From a virus, in IMG/VR virus record IMGVR_UViG_3300046373_000069, positions 29,610 through 93,609 of that record: a stretch of 64,000 nucleotides of DNA. One strand, given 5' to 3'. Both the position numbers and the translations under genes were made by a program. This document shows positions 36,177 to 44,154 of this stretch, in pieces. The notes below the pieces were generated by a model, which saw only the letters and a list, made by a program, of their open reading frames with translations, did no database searches and was not told the DNA's origin. How positions within the stretch are numbered: the first letter of the stretch is position 1; each line of letters opens with the position of its first letter.

Positions 36177-36719
36177 TTACATGCCGTGTCTTTCTGTATA
36201 ACCACACCCTTCTATTGACTTCGTACGAAACTCACAAGCCATTTTCAATGCAATTTCATACCCTAGGTTATCAATAGAGAAGTACTTGAATTTTTGCTTC
36301 ATGTCAACGTCACTCCATAACGCCCTCCAATACCTCCTCCCGCGCGTTTCTGTGCAGTTCACTCCGGTGACTCCGCTACGGTTATTGCTCTGTTTCATAC
36401 GGTTGCGACAATTAATTGAGTGAGTAGCAAGCCGCAAGTTCTCAATTTTGTTATTGCCTTTATTGCCATCTATGTGATCCACAAAAGTATCTTGTGGAAT
36501 ACTCCCGTTGAACATTTCCCAAATCACCCGATGAGCAACAGTTCGGTAACCCTTTACCATAACTGTGAAGTATCCAGCAGACGTCTTTCCACCTGCAACA
36601 GCACCTGCACGGTACTTCACTGTCTTACAGCCCCTACCACTATGTATGTCCACCAACCACCTCAAGCCCGTCCGAGAATTGGCATCATACACTAAGAAAT
36701 CGCTCCAGTTCACATGCAT
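36177..36719 (-). CDS. HNH homing endonuclease
   Basis: 180 residues from ATG 36719 (a GTG at 36728 is possible). N-terminal YDANSRTGLRWL, VAHRVIWEMFNG, then the HNH_3 core FVDHIDGNKGNNKIENLRLA and a C-terminal AP2-like DNA-binding part (GVTGVNCTETRGRRYWRA). It starts within the last codons of nrdA (10-nt overlap), so it sits exactly behind the reductase gene. Free-standing homing type. Confidence 0.85.
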   Translation of the reverse strand: MHVNWSDFLVYDANSRTGLRWLVDIHSGRGCKTVKYRAGAVAGGKTSAGYFTVMVKGYRTVAHRVIWEMFNGSIPQDTFVDHIDGNKGNNKIENLRLATHSINCRNRMKQSNNRSGVTGVNCTETRGRRYWRALWSDVDMKQKFKYFSIDNLGYEIALKMACEFRTKSIEGCGYTERHGM

Positions 36720-38446
36720 GAGGAACACTCGCTACTACTGCTAACAACACCACGACTACTGTACACGTAATATAAACTCAAGATGTTCTCGTTCTGGAAA
36801 GCCTCTTGGTGGATTTCCGAGATGAGCTTCTCATCGGCGTTACCTGCGAAGAACAAATTGGTACTCTGTCCTTGGTCAATGTAACGTTGCCGTGTAGCCG
36901 CAAGACGAAGAATGTCCTTCTGGTTAATCTCAAAGGCAGTTTTGAACACCCTCTTCTCGTCATCTGTCAACCAAGTTACGTTCTGCACACTGCCTTGGCT
37001 CTGCACGGTATCCTTGATACAGGCCTCGATATCCAACCCCTTACTCTTGATGAGGGCGAGCAATGTCGGGTTGACACGATCTACTTCACCAGCAGCAGTA
37101 AGTTGTGTGAAGCTCATTGCTACGTCAGGGTTAATACCTTCACTGATACCCCCATAGATAAGAGCAGTACTCTTAGTTGGTGCAACAGCCATACGGTGCG
37201 TGAATCGTACACCATGCCCTTTACACCACTCCGGCTCGCCCAACTCTTTAGCAAGCCACTGAGAAGCCTTCAAAGACTCACTATCGATGTGCTTGAAGAT
37301 ACGGCCATTAAATAAGTGGGTGTCCATGCCACCCCATTCAAAACCGTGCTCTTGCAAGTAGGTGTGGAAGCCACCTGCCCCAAGTCCAATTGCGCGACCT
37401 TTCTCTGTCGATGCAACGGCTTTTTCCATGCCCCGAATCTTACGTGCCTGCTCAAGAAACTCCGACACTACGCAATCAAGGAATACGGTTGCAACAAATA
37501 CTGCGTCAGTGTTTTCCCACTCGTCAGCTTTAGCCAGATTCATCCACGACAGCACGCAAGTATAGGTGTGGTCAAGGTCACTGTGCAAGAAGATTTCCGA
37601 GCAAAGCTGGCTCGCCTTCACCATCAGCCCCAAATCCTTGTACATCTCAGGGCGCTGGCGATTCACCTTGTCGACAAAGAAGAAGTACCCTTTACCGAAG
37701 ATCATCTTGGCCTTCAAGGCGCGCTGGTAACGCTTGGTTGCTTCCTTGTTGCCCTTCTGGAGCTTCGAGATAAACTTGTCCGTAACGATCCAACCGATGT
37801 TCAGGTCGTCCGGTTGCTCTTCCATGTATTGCACAACTTCCCAGAAATCCCCGTGATTGATGTCGAGATAACCGGCCCAAGCCCCACGTCGAGCAGTGCC
37901 TTGAGCCACGTCACGCATATCTTGCACAAAGTGCTTAATCACTGGCAGCACACCAGATGCTTTGCCACCTGCTGCGATAGGGCTACCACGCTTACGGATA
38001 CCCGACAAGTCAGAAGCCGTACCGAAGCCCTGCTTGGTCAGGATGGCGATTTCCCGGTAGGCATTGTAGAAACCCTCAATCGAATCCTCAACAACACTGC
38101 CTGCACAGCTCACAGGACAACCACGGCTTGTTCCCATATTGGCTAGGATTGGTGTAGAGCAGGCTACGTGGCCCGACCACAACACGTTAAAGAACTTCTC
38201 TTGCCAGTAGTCCTCAGTGCTCTCGCATACATCAAAGAAACTGTCACCACTGATTGGCACCTTAGGGGCATGCTTGGCTGCTGTCTTTGAGATGCGATAA
38301 AACTGTTCGTAAGGGTTCGCAGCCTGATACAAGTACTTCTGCTGAAACATCTGGTAGCCAGCAGTGCTCATCCACTCGGGGACAGTGCCATTCAATTGAC
38401 CTTGCTTGCGCTCTTCGCTAAGTTGCTCGTAAAGGTTTTCACTCAT
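36710..38446 (-). CDS. nrdA: Class I ribonucleotide reductase, large subunit
   Basis: 578 residues; reduces ribonucleotides to deoxyribonucleotides for phage DNA synthesis. Redox Cys in RGCPVSC and TYTCVLS, radical Cys in SQLCSEI, transfer tyrosines LYYVY, C-terminal swinging pair ECSSCM. The usual Asn of the NLCxEI motif is Gln here. Shorter than E. coli NrdA (~760) because the N-terminal ATP cone is missing, so dATP inhibition is probably absent. ATG at 38446 overlaps the nrdB stop by 8 nt; a longer in-frame extension lies inside nrdB. Confidence 0.88.
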   Translation of the reverse strand: MSENLYEQLSEERKQGQLNGTVPEWMSTAGYQMFQQKYLYQAANPYEQFYRISKTAAKHAPKVPISGDSFFDVCESTEDYWQEKFFNVLWSGHVACSTPILANMGTSRGCPVSCAGSVVEDSIEGFYNAYREIAILTKQGFGTASDLSGIRKRGSPIAAGGKASGVLPVIKHFVQDMRDVAQGTARRGAWAGYLDINHGDFWEVVQYMEEQPDDLNIGWIVTDKFISKLQKGNKEATKRYQRALKAKMIFGKGYFFFVDKVNRQRPEMYKDLGLMVKASQLCSEIFLHSDLDHTYTCVLSWMNLAKADEWENTDAVFVATVFLDCVVSEFLEQARKIRGMEKAVASTEKGRAIGLGAGGFHTYLQEHGFEWGGMDTHLFNGRIFKHIDSESLKASQWLAKELGEPEWCKGHGVRFTHRMAVAPTKSTALIYGGISEGINPDVAMSFTQLTAAGEVDRVNPTLLALIKSKGLDIEACIKDTVQSQGSVQNVTWLTDDEKRVFKTAFEINQKDILRLAATRQRYIDQGQSTNLFFAGNADEKLISEIHQEAFQNENILSLYYVYSSRGVVSSSSECSSCM

Positions 38447-39434
38447 CCGTAGTTGCCCATTCAAATTTTTGTTCATTCCAGCCACGCTGGTATTCTCGTC
38501 CGACGCCAGTGAAGAAATCAATCTGCTGGTAGCCTTGTGCCGATGTGTAGAACCAGCCCTCAATTGTCTCATCTTCGCACTCGAAACAAGGCTTCACGCC
38601 AAGTGCATCGAGACAGATGTTCACACGGTGAGCCACAAAGGACTTCATCTGTTTTGCCGTGATGCCTCGCAGCGGACCTTTCTCAAACAGCATATCAACA
38701 ATGCGGTGCTCATGTTCTAACAACTTCCCTGCGACAACTTCAATCTTGCCATACAATTCGTCCCATTCAATTGCCTTCAGCTTCGACTCTTTTACCACTT
38801 GTCGGAACAGTGCAGCACCTGCTTGTTGGTGTAAGCCCTCGTCAATCAGACTTTGGCTAATGCCGCGTACGGTGTTGCTGATAAGATTATTACCGTTACT
38901 CTGAAAGTTCTTAAACATAGCAAAGCTACTAAACAGAACAGCGCCTTCTAGCATACTGAACGTCGCAAGGCTCAGCAGGTCGTCTTGTCCGTCTACCACA
39001 CTATCAAGAAACTTAACACGGTCATTGAGCACAGGATCGTCAATGTAGCTGGTATAAAACTCTTCAGTGTTCAGGCCAAGCACCTCATTAAGCTTGTTGT
39101 AGAACGGTGCATGCACTGCCAGCTCCATCATACCGAACACAGATGCCATACGTTGAATCTCAGGGCGTGGGTACTGGTTCATAACACGGGTAAGCCAGTA
39201 TTCAGTGCCAACAAAGATTTCGTATTTAACGAATAGCTTAAGTGCAGTGGTGACAGCGTGCTTCTCAGCCTCAGTCATATTAACAAGCATGTCCTGCTTG
39301 TCTTTTTCCATCGCAATCTCGTTAGCAGTCCAGAAGCACTTCTCAAGCTGCGTGTCTGCAAACTCTACAAACTGCGGATAGTGGACGACATAACTATCAG
39401 TAGGCGTCTTAATTCGTGGCAGCTTTTTAGTCAT
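38439..39434 (-). CDS. nrdB: Class I ribonucleotide reductase, small (radical) subunit
   Basis: 331 residues. Four-helix ferritin-like diiron protein partnering NrdA. Ligand regions: EIFVGTEYW, MELAVHAPFYNKLNE and IDEGLHQQA. In the second the Glu and His are four apart rather than the common three, with Tyr following at APFY. Abuts the upstream gene (TAAATG) and overlaps nrdA by 8 nt, an operon guaranteeing balanced subunits. Confidence 0.88.
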   Translation of the reverse strand: MTKKLPRIKTPTDSYVVHYPQFVEFADTQLEKCFWTANEIAMEKDKQDMLVNMTEAEKHAVTTALKLFVKYEIFVGTEYWLTRVMNQYPRPEIQRMASVFGMMELAVHAPFYNKLNEVLGLNTEEFYTSYIDDPVLNDRVKFLDSVVDGQDDLLSLATFSMLEGAVLFSSFAMFKNFQSNGNNLISNTVRGISQSLIDEGLHQQAGAALFRQVVKESKLKAIEWDELYGKIEVVAGKLLEHEHRIVDMLFEKGPLRGITAKQMKSFVAHRVNICLDALGVKPCFECEDETIEGWFYTSAQGYQQIDFFTGVGREYQRGWNEQKFEWATTDE

Positions 39435-39974
39435 TTACTCCCCTCGCGCCGCAACCAACAGCGTCTTAAATAATTCAATCTGACTAGACACAACATCGTA
39501 GTTATCGCTCACATCGCCATCGTATGTGTCTTCCTCTTCCCCACCTGTGTAGCCCATCTCTTTCAGCTCTTCCTCAGAGTAGTAGCGCGCGTCATCCTTC
39601 GGCGTCTTCACTTTCTGCTCAAGCTCTTCGTCATTCCGATACCCAAAGCGCTTGCCTCGAATCTCTTCCATCTCCCTAGCAAGAGATGGGTCAATCATAC
39701 CAGCAACAACAATACGGTCAGTGGTGTCTAGGAAGTTCTTAAATTTTGGGTCGGTGCTGTAACCTGCCGACAGGATGTATCCAACAGCTGGGTTCTTAGG
39801 ATCACTCATACTGCGGTGGAGGGCTACGTCATATTGAACACCTTTTCGAGTGTCCATTCCGATGGCCTCCAACACAGCGTACACTTCAGTGTCGTTAGCC
39901 GGGTTAATAATATCAAACTCGTTCTTGTAGTGCGGCAGAGCTTGGAGCAAGTCTTTAGCAGAGATGTTACGCAT
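39435..39974 (-). CDS. Hypothetical phage protein next to nrdB
   Basis: 179 residues from ATG 39974, one base after the upstream stop. Mixed fold with DIINPANDTEVYAVLEAIGMD and a very acidic C-terminal third (GGEEEDTYDGDVSDNYD). The constant linkage to nucleotide genes suggests an accessory role, but no family is recognised. Confidence 0.65.
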   Translation of the reverse strand: MRNISAKDLLQALPHYKNEFDIINPANDTEVYAVLEAIGMDTRKGVQYDVALHRSMSDPKNPAVGYILSAGYSTDPKFKNFLDTTDRIVVAGMIDPSLAREMEEIRGKRFGYRNDEELEQKVKTPKDDARYYSEEELKEMGYTGGEEEDTYDGDVSDNYDVVSSQIELFKTLLVAARGE

Positions 39975-39975
39975 A

Positions 39976-40488
39976 TTAGTATTCCTCTCCAACACCAAAG
40001 AAGTCCTCTGGCACACAATCAGCAATATCGACAGTAACAAAGTTAGTAGGCTTCATAATCTTTCCATCGTGCTCGCGCTTAAACACTACTCGACCATACT
40101 GCGTAAGATGTTGCTCCGCACCTTCTGGACACAATGAAGGGTCTACGTACAAACAGTAACCTTTGCACTCAGGAAACTTGCTGAGATTGTTTTCATTCAC
40201 ACGCTTGAGAGCCTCTTGAACATTAAAACCAGCAGCTTCAAGCTTCTGCATCAGACCTGCCACGGTTACAAACAAATCACAAGCACCATCAAGCAGTTCA
40301 ACAGCATCTGGAGTGGCTTCTTCTTGCCCACAGTCACAAGCCTCATGACCCAACGCTGCGGAGGCTTCGCACAGCTCTTCGTGGATAAAGTCCAGTTGTG
40401 AGTTAATACTCTTTGGAGTAACATTGGATAGATTGCCTGCAATACTGTTAAACTTCTTTACATCGTCGTAAGCTTGTTGGATGTTCAT
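39976..40488 (-). CDS. MazG-like all-alpha nucleoside triphosphate pyrophosphohydrolase
   Basis: 170 residues. EELCEA (EExxE) and ELLDGACDLFV (ExxD) supply the metal site of the all-alpha NTP-PPase superfamily; GFNVQEALKRVNENNLSKFP closes the domain. It may house-clean dNTPs or lower (p)ppGpp. Neighbour of the RNR genes. The ATG at 40488 opens the RNR part of the operon after a ~105-nt gap. Confidence 0.78.
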   Translation of the reverse strand: MNIQQAYDDVKKFNSIAGNLSNVTPKSINSQLDFIHEELCEASAALGHEACDCGQEEATPDAVELLDGACDLFVTVAGLMQKLEAAGFNVQEALKRVNENNLSKFPECKGYCLYVDPSLCPEGAEQHLTQYGRVVFKREHDGKIMKPTNFVTVDIADCVPEDFFGVGEEY

Positions 40489-40593
40489 TGTGTTCCTTAT
40501 TTAAATCGGTTCTTAACCCACTGCTTAGCAGCTTCATTAACTTGCGGAGAACGCCTATTCTTAAACCCTCTGCCGCCTATCCCTACCCACCTT

Positions 40594-40863
40594 TTACGCT
40601 CGGAAGGTTGGCATTTCCATACTAAGGCTTTGCAGCCATTTAAGAAGAACTGGCATGCCCTTGTAAGCGTAGTTCGTATTGTACTCCACATGCTCGCCAT
40701 TTCCTAGGTTTATTTCGTTCTCATTTACAACAACCTGCATGTCGTCCAACTGGTCAATCATTACGTCGAAGCGCTGGCTGGGTGCTATGCTGATCGTTGC
40801 ATCTCCGAAGCAAGTTATTGCAAGTGGTGTGCGGGGCATGGGGGTGGTGATTGCCCAAGTCAT
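40594..40863 (-). CDS. Hypothetical protein
   Basis: 89 residues from ATG 40863, overlapping the upstream stop by one base (TAATG). Beta-rich N-terminal half (ACFGD-like ITCFGDATISIAP) and a helix near the end (VLLKWLQSLSM). No family recognised. The gap to the next gene downstream (40489-40593) has an open frame without a convincing start. Confidence 0.6.
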   Translation of the reverse strand: MTWAITTPMPRTPLAITCFGDATISIAPSQRFDVMIDQLDDMQVVVNENEINLGNGEHVEYNTNYAYKGMPVLLKWLQSLSMEMPTFRA

Positions 40864-41039
40864 TAGTCGAATACCACGTGCTGCCACCCTTCGGTGCCGA
40901 AATAATCCTCCTGGTCCCCCTCATCAAGCAAGCTCTCCATAATAGAAAGCGTGGTGAAGAAGCTTGCTCGCATTTCTTCCGGTAGCGGCGCACCTGCCAA
41001 GATCATGCCCGTGCAACGGTTGTATTCTTTTTCAGTCAT
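40863..41039 (-). CDS. Small acidic protein
   Basis: 58 residues, below usual ORF cut-offs but coupled on both sides: ATG at 41039 two bases after the exonuclease stop, and its TAA overlaps the next ATG. Helical (EEMRASFFTTLSIMESLL) with an acidic stretch DEGDQEDYFG. Unknown function. Confidence 0.62.
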   Translation of the reverse strand: MTEKEYNRCTGMILAGAPLPEEMRASFFTTLSIMESLLDEGDQEDYFGTEGWQHVVFD

Positions 41040-41040
41040 T

Positions 41041-41997
41041 TTATTTCCCCACGTTAGTTAAACTGTTGTGTTTACTATGTTCCGAGACATTCTTGCGAGT
41101 CCGGTTCATTTTCCCACACGAGTTACACTTCAGCACGTTGTACTCAGAAGTGCCAGTGAAGTATTTCTTCTCAATGGTCGTCAAGTCTTCGCTTCCACAG
41201 CACACACAACGCGGCTTGCCAGCAGGTGTATACAGTGCAACGTTCGGGTGAGTCTTGCTCCAATGGCGCAGGCGCATGTACACTTCCTCTAGCACCACCA
41301 CGTCCTGAACGTTGTACTCCAACATTTCGTTGAACGCTTCCTCTTCCATCGCCATGCAGCGCGTCCAGAGTTCAAAGCCGCTGTGACTCATCTTGCGAGG
41401 AAGGCCCAAGTATGCGGCAATACTGTCCAAACTGTTGCTCGGAAAGCGGAACTCAGCCTTAGCGATACGGAGCGTATCAACAATCTTACTAGGGCTTGGG
41501 GGCGTCATGCCAAGGGCCACCATGCGAGTTTTGATAAGCGGGATATCAAATTTTTGTGCATTGTGGGCCACTACCAAGTCTGCTTGGTTCATCAGCTCGG
41601 CAAGCTCCCGGACAAGCTGCTCATCGTCCCCTGCTTCAACAATACGGTTGGAGACAATAGTGCTAGCGCCGAGCCATTTGGCAGAGTAGGTCAGCAGGTA
41701 GCCTTCATGCACAACTTGCTTTTGGCTCACATTGTTGTCCCAGCGACCCCACACGTATGCGCAGGTCGGAGCACACTCGATGTCCAACAGCAAAATCTTG
41801 GCACCCTCTGGCACACGGCCCGGAGTCGGCTCGACAGCCACTTCAGTAAACTGAGAGTATTTGCGCAAGAAGTCGAGCACAGTGCTGCGAGCTTTGCCAA
41901 CCGTCTTGGCGATAGTGCGACGACTCTCAGTGGTATTGCGCATCATGTCAATTGCGGTAAGCTGCCAAGGTTTGTAGCCGTAGTTAGTAGTCGTCAT
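41041..41997 (-). CDS. DEDDy 3'-5' exonuclease with N-terminal HTH and C-terminal zinc ribbon
   Basis: 318 residues. Residues ~14-47 form a helix-turn-helix (SRRTIAKTVGKARSTVLDF). The RNase H-like exonuclease has LLLDIECAP (D72, E74), VAHNAQKFDIPL and YNVQDVVVLEEVY, the DEDDy set of PolB proofreading domains. A CVCCGS/CNSCGK zinc ribbon follows (~260-290). No polymerase domain, so it is a separate nuclease, perhaps in recombination or repair; the DNA-binding ends are unusual. Confidence 0.78.
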   Translation of the reverse strand: MTTTNYGYKPWQLTAIDMMRNTTESRRTIAKTVGKARSTVLDFLRKYSQFTEVAVEPTPGRVPEGAKILLLDIECAPTCAYVWGRWDNNVSQKQVVHEGYLLTYSAKWLGASTIVSNRIVEAGDDEQLVRELAELMNQADLVVAHNAQKFDIPLIKTRMVALGMTPPSPSKIVDTLRIAKAEFRFPSNSLDSIAAYLGLPRKMSHSGFELWTRCMAMEEEAFNEMLEYNVQDVVVLEEVYMRLRHWSKTHPNVALYTPAGKPRCVCCGSEDLTTIEKKYFTGTSEYNVLKCNSCGKMNRTRKNVSEHSKHNSLTNVGK

Positions 41998-42009
41998 AGA
42001 TTCCTTAAG

Positions 42010-42183
42010 TTAGCCTTCATACTTCTTGTTGTACAGCGAATCAATTACTAGAGTGCTGCTTGCAGCTTTCATAACAGTCCGCCCCTCAGCGTAATCCTCC
42101 CGCAGCCCCTTCACCTCTGCCAAGATTTCTCCCAGCACCGCTAAGAGGCTGTTGACATGAATACGCATCTCGTAGCCATTCAT
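42010..42183 (-). CDS. Small hypothetical protein
   Basis: 57 residues, ATG at 42183 overlapping the upstream stop (TGATGA). Amphipathic helix NSLLAVLGEILAEVKGLRED. Too short for reliable classification; coupling supports that it is real. Confidence 0.6.
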   Translation of the reverse strand: MNGYEMRIHVNSLLAVLGEILAEVKGLREDYAEGRTVMKAASSTLVIDSLYNKKYEG

Positions 42184-42392
42184 CAAGCTACTCCTTTCTT
42201 GTAGTCGTAGGCTGCTTGCAGGGCTTTGATTAACTTTGGGATGTCCTCGTAGAAGAACAAGGAAATCTCACATCCGTCCTCATAAATAGCCTGTACACAA
42301 GATTCTCCAAGCTTTACACACTCAATGTTCCCATGCCTGTTCTCATAGCTAAATCCAGAAACAGTCTCCTCCGCATCAACGCGCTTAAACAT
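42183..42392 (-). CDS. Small hypothetical protein
   Basis: 69 residues overlapping neighbours at both ends (8 nt upstream, ATGA downstream). Beta strands (GNIECVKLGESCVQAIYEDG) followed by a helix (IPKLIKALQAAYDY), a common phage small-protein fold. No function assigned. Confidence 0.65.
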   Translation of the reverse strand: MFKRVDAEETVSGFSYENRHGNIECVKLGESCVQAIYEDGCEISLFFYEDIPKLIKALQAAYDYKKGVA

Positions 42393-43239
42393 TCTTCATC
42401 TCCTCAGTAAGTGCAATGACACTTTCCATTGCGATTGCCAAGTCTTCATAAGCCTGACGGAGCCGCTCTACAGCTTCCACAGCAGCGTCCGTGTCAGCCG
42501 TGATGGTGAGTTTAGCATCAACAACCTTCCCAGGAATGTTGAGATTCTTTGCTTTAATAGTCGTGCCAGTGAAGCCGCAATCCACCAAAACGCTGCTATC
42601 CAGAAACGCTTTATACCAAATATACCCGTCAAACTCCAGCACCTGAGATTTACCATCCTTCGTAGCAAGCAAAACTTGATCACCCTTCACAGGCTCACCA
42701 TAACCCGCTTCAATTAGTGCATCGTAAGCCGTCGTGGACGGCCACGCGTTTTCAGCAACCATTCGAGTAACAAGAACTTTGCGGCGCGGCTCTTGCGGCT
42801 TCTCCCCTACACGCTTCACAATCCACTTGCCTTCCTTAACTAGACGCTTGCAATCTTTAATCGTCCAGAAAGCAATGTCCTCTTTCTTTAACCCCGTACC
42901 GGTATTTTCGTGCCAGATTACATCCACAAACGATGGGTCGGCGCTCTTAGTAATTACAAGGTATCGACTAGGGTACGTCACAGCGTCGTCACGATGTTTA
43001 GCAATGATAGGAAACACAAGCTCAGGCTCGTCCAAATCCTTCGTAATAATCCAGTTGCCACAGTTGATTGCTTCTTGGACGAATTGTTGAGAGTACACCG
43101 CAGGCAAGTTGAAGGCGTCTTCCAGACAAGTTCGAGCTTCGCAGGAATACTTTCCATCGGACCCACACTGCGTCAAGACAAACTTGTTGCTGGGGTAGTT
43201 ATTAATGCACATTTCAAACTTCTTTGGTAGCTTCTTCAT
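42385..43239 (-). CDS. Hypothetical protein of the replication operon
   Basis: 284 residues. N-terminal half with several Cys (TQCGSDGKYSCEARTC), middle basic region (KRVGEKPQEPRRKVLVTR), and a C-terminal helix (AVEAVERLRQAYEDLAIAM). Coupled to the HNH-like gene upstream (ATGA). No family recognised. Confidence 0.65.
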   Translation of the reverse strand: MKKLPKKFEMCINNYPSNKFVLTQCGSDGKYSCEARTCLEDAFNLPAVYSQQFVQEAINCGNWIITKDLDEPELVFPIIAKHRDDAVTYPSRYLVITKSADPSFVDVIWHENTGTGLKKEDIAFWTIKDCKRLVKEGKWIVKRVGEKPQEPRRKVLVTRMVAENAWPSTTAYDALIEAGYGEPVKGDQVLLATKDGKSQVLEFDGYIWYKAFLDSSVLVDCGFTGTTIKAKNLNIPGKVVDAKLTITADTDAAVEAVERLRQAYEDLAIAMESVIALTEEMKNV

Positions 43240-43766
43240 TGTGAGTCCTTTACGATAGTTGTGATTGCATCCTTACGCTTGGCCGCATTTGTCAGCGTAG
43301 AGACATTGTAGCCCGCTTTTTGAGCTATGGCAAGAATCTTTTCTTTTGGTAATTTCATAATACGAGCAACCTCCTTAGCAACGATAGCATCAGCTTCACT
43401 AACGTTATATTTGCTCTGATACGTCTTCACATCGTGGCACACATGGCAAAGCACAGCTAACCCTTCCTTGCCACAAAACAACCTTGCCATGAAGCCCTGC
43501 ACATCCTCCCACGAGGCCAGCTTGCCACAATCGATAGTGTGGTCAACAGCTACGTTCTTGGCACTCTCAAGCGTCCCGCACTTAGCACACTCATAGCACA
43601 CCTTCTGCTTCTTGTTAGGGCCACTGTAGGGGCGCTTGGCTGCTGCAAGGGCCTCGTAGATAGGGGGATACCTGCGAGACATGCTGCGAAGGCCCGAGCG
43701 CAACCATGTCCAGAACTTCTTCTCGTCAAAGACAGCTTTCTTAGCAGGCTTCTTACGTGTTGCCAT
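43236..43766 (-). CDS. HNH-type nuclease (phage metabolic rather than clearly homing)
   Basis: 176 residues. Lys-rich N-terminus, Cys pairs CYECAKCG and CHVCHD, and an HNH-like core VAVDHTIDCGKLASW ending LAVLCHVCHDVKT. Such small DHT..CG proteins recur in phage replication operons, so it may be a genuine replication or recombination nuclease. It is coupled to both neighbours, unlike an interloper. Confidence 0.72.
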   Translation of the reverse strand: MATRKKPAKKAVFDEKKFWTWLRSGLRSMSRRYPPIYEALAAAKRPYSGPNKKQKVCYECAKCGTLESAKNVAVDHTIDCGKLASWEDVQGFMARLFCGKEGLAVLCHVCHDVKTYQSKYNVSEADAIVAKEVARIMKLPKEKILAIAQKAGYNVSTLTNAAKRKDAITTIVKDSQ

Positions 43767-43960
43767 TACTCGTAAATCCCCACAGCCAGCCTTAAAGCTT
43801 CCCTCACAGTGAATCCTTGTGCCCGGAAACAGTCATACTTGATCTTGTACTCCTTGGCAAGCTGCGTGTAATGCTCCTTGTGAAGCACTGGAGAGAACGC
43901 CTCTTGTGCTTGCTTCACCAACACTGCCAGTTTTGCTTGTTCGTTTTCCATGTCGCTCAT
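43766..43960 (-). CDS. Small helical protein
   Basis: 64 residues; ATG at 43960, with an ATG three codons later possible. Two helices (KLAVLVKQAQEAFSPVL and HYTQLAKEYKIKYDCFRAQG) ending FTVREALRLAVGIY, a pattern frequent in phage small proteins. Coupled by overlap on both sides. Unknown function. Confidence 0.65.
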   Translation of the reverse strand: MSDMENEQAKLAVLVKQAQEAFSPVLHKEHYTQLAKEYKIKYDCFRAQGFTVREALRLAVGIYE

Positions 43961-44154
43961 TTTGTGTTATCCATAATGGTTAGCAGGCCAGCTGCAAGTT
44001 TGTTGTCGAGATAGCTCTTAGGCTTCTGAAAAACTTCCATGAAGTCGTTCTCGTTACTGAACACCACTTGTCCTCCTACGATGTGGTTGACACGGAATGT
44101 GCCGAACAAGGAGCCGCTGGCTGAGCGGAAGATTGTGTTTTCAGTTAGTGTCAT
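43957..44154 (-). CDS. Small hypothetical protein
   Basis: 65 residues, overlapping both neighbours by 4 nt. Beta start (TENTIFRSASGSLFGTFRV) with a C-terminal helix. Unknown function; retained because of tight coupling and matching codon use. Confidence 0.6.
   Translation of the reverse strand: MTLTENTIFRSASGSLFGTFRVNHIVGGQVVFSNENDFMEVFQKPKSYLDNKLAAGLLTIMDNTK

Noticed and set aside
40497-40700. Minus-strand ORF with a basic, protein-like C-terminal half
   Set aside because: It overlaps the coupled 40594-40863 gene over 107 nt and has no start codon near the plausible part; may be a remnant, but no homologue was recognised.
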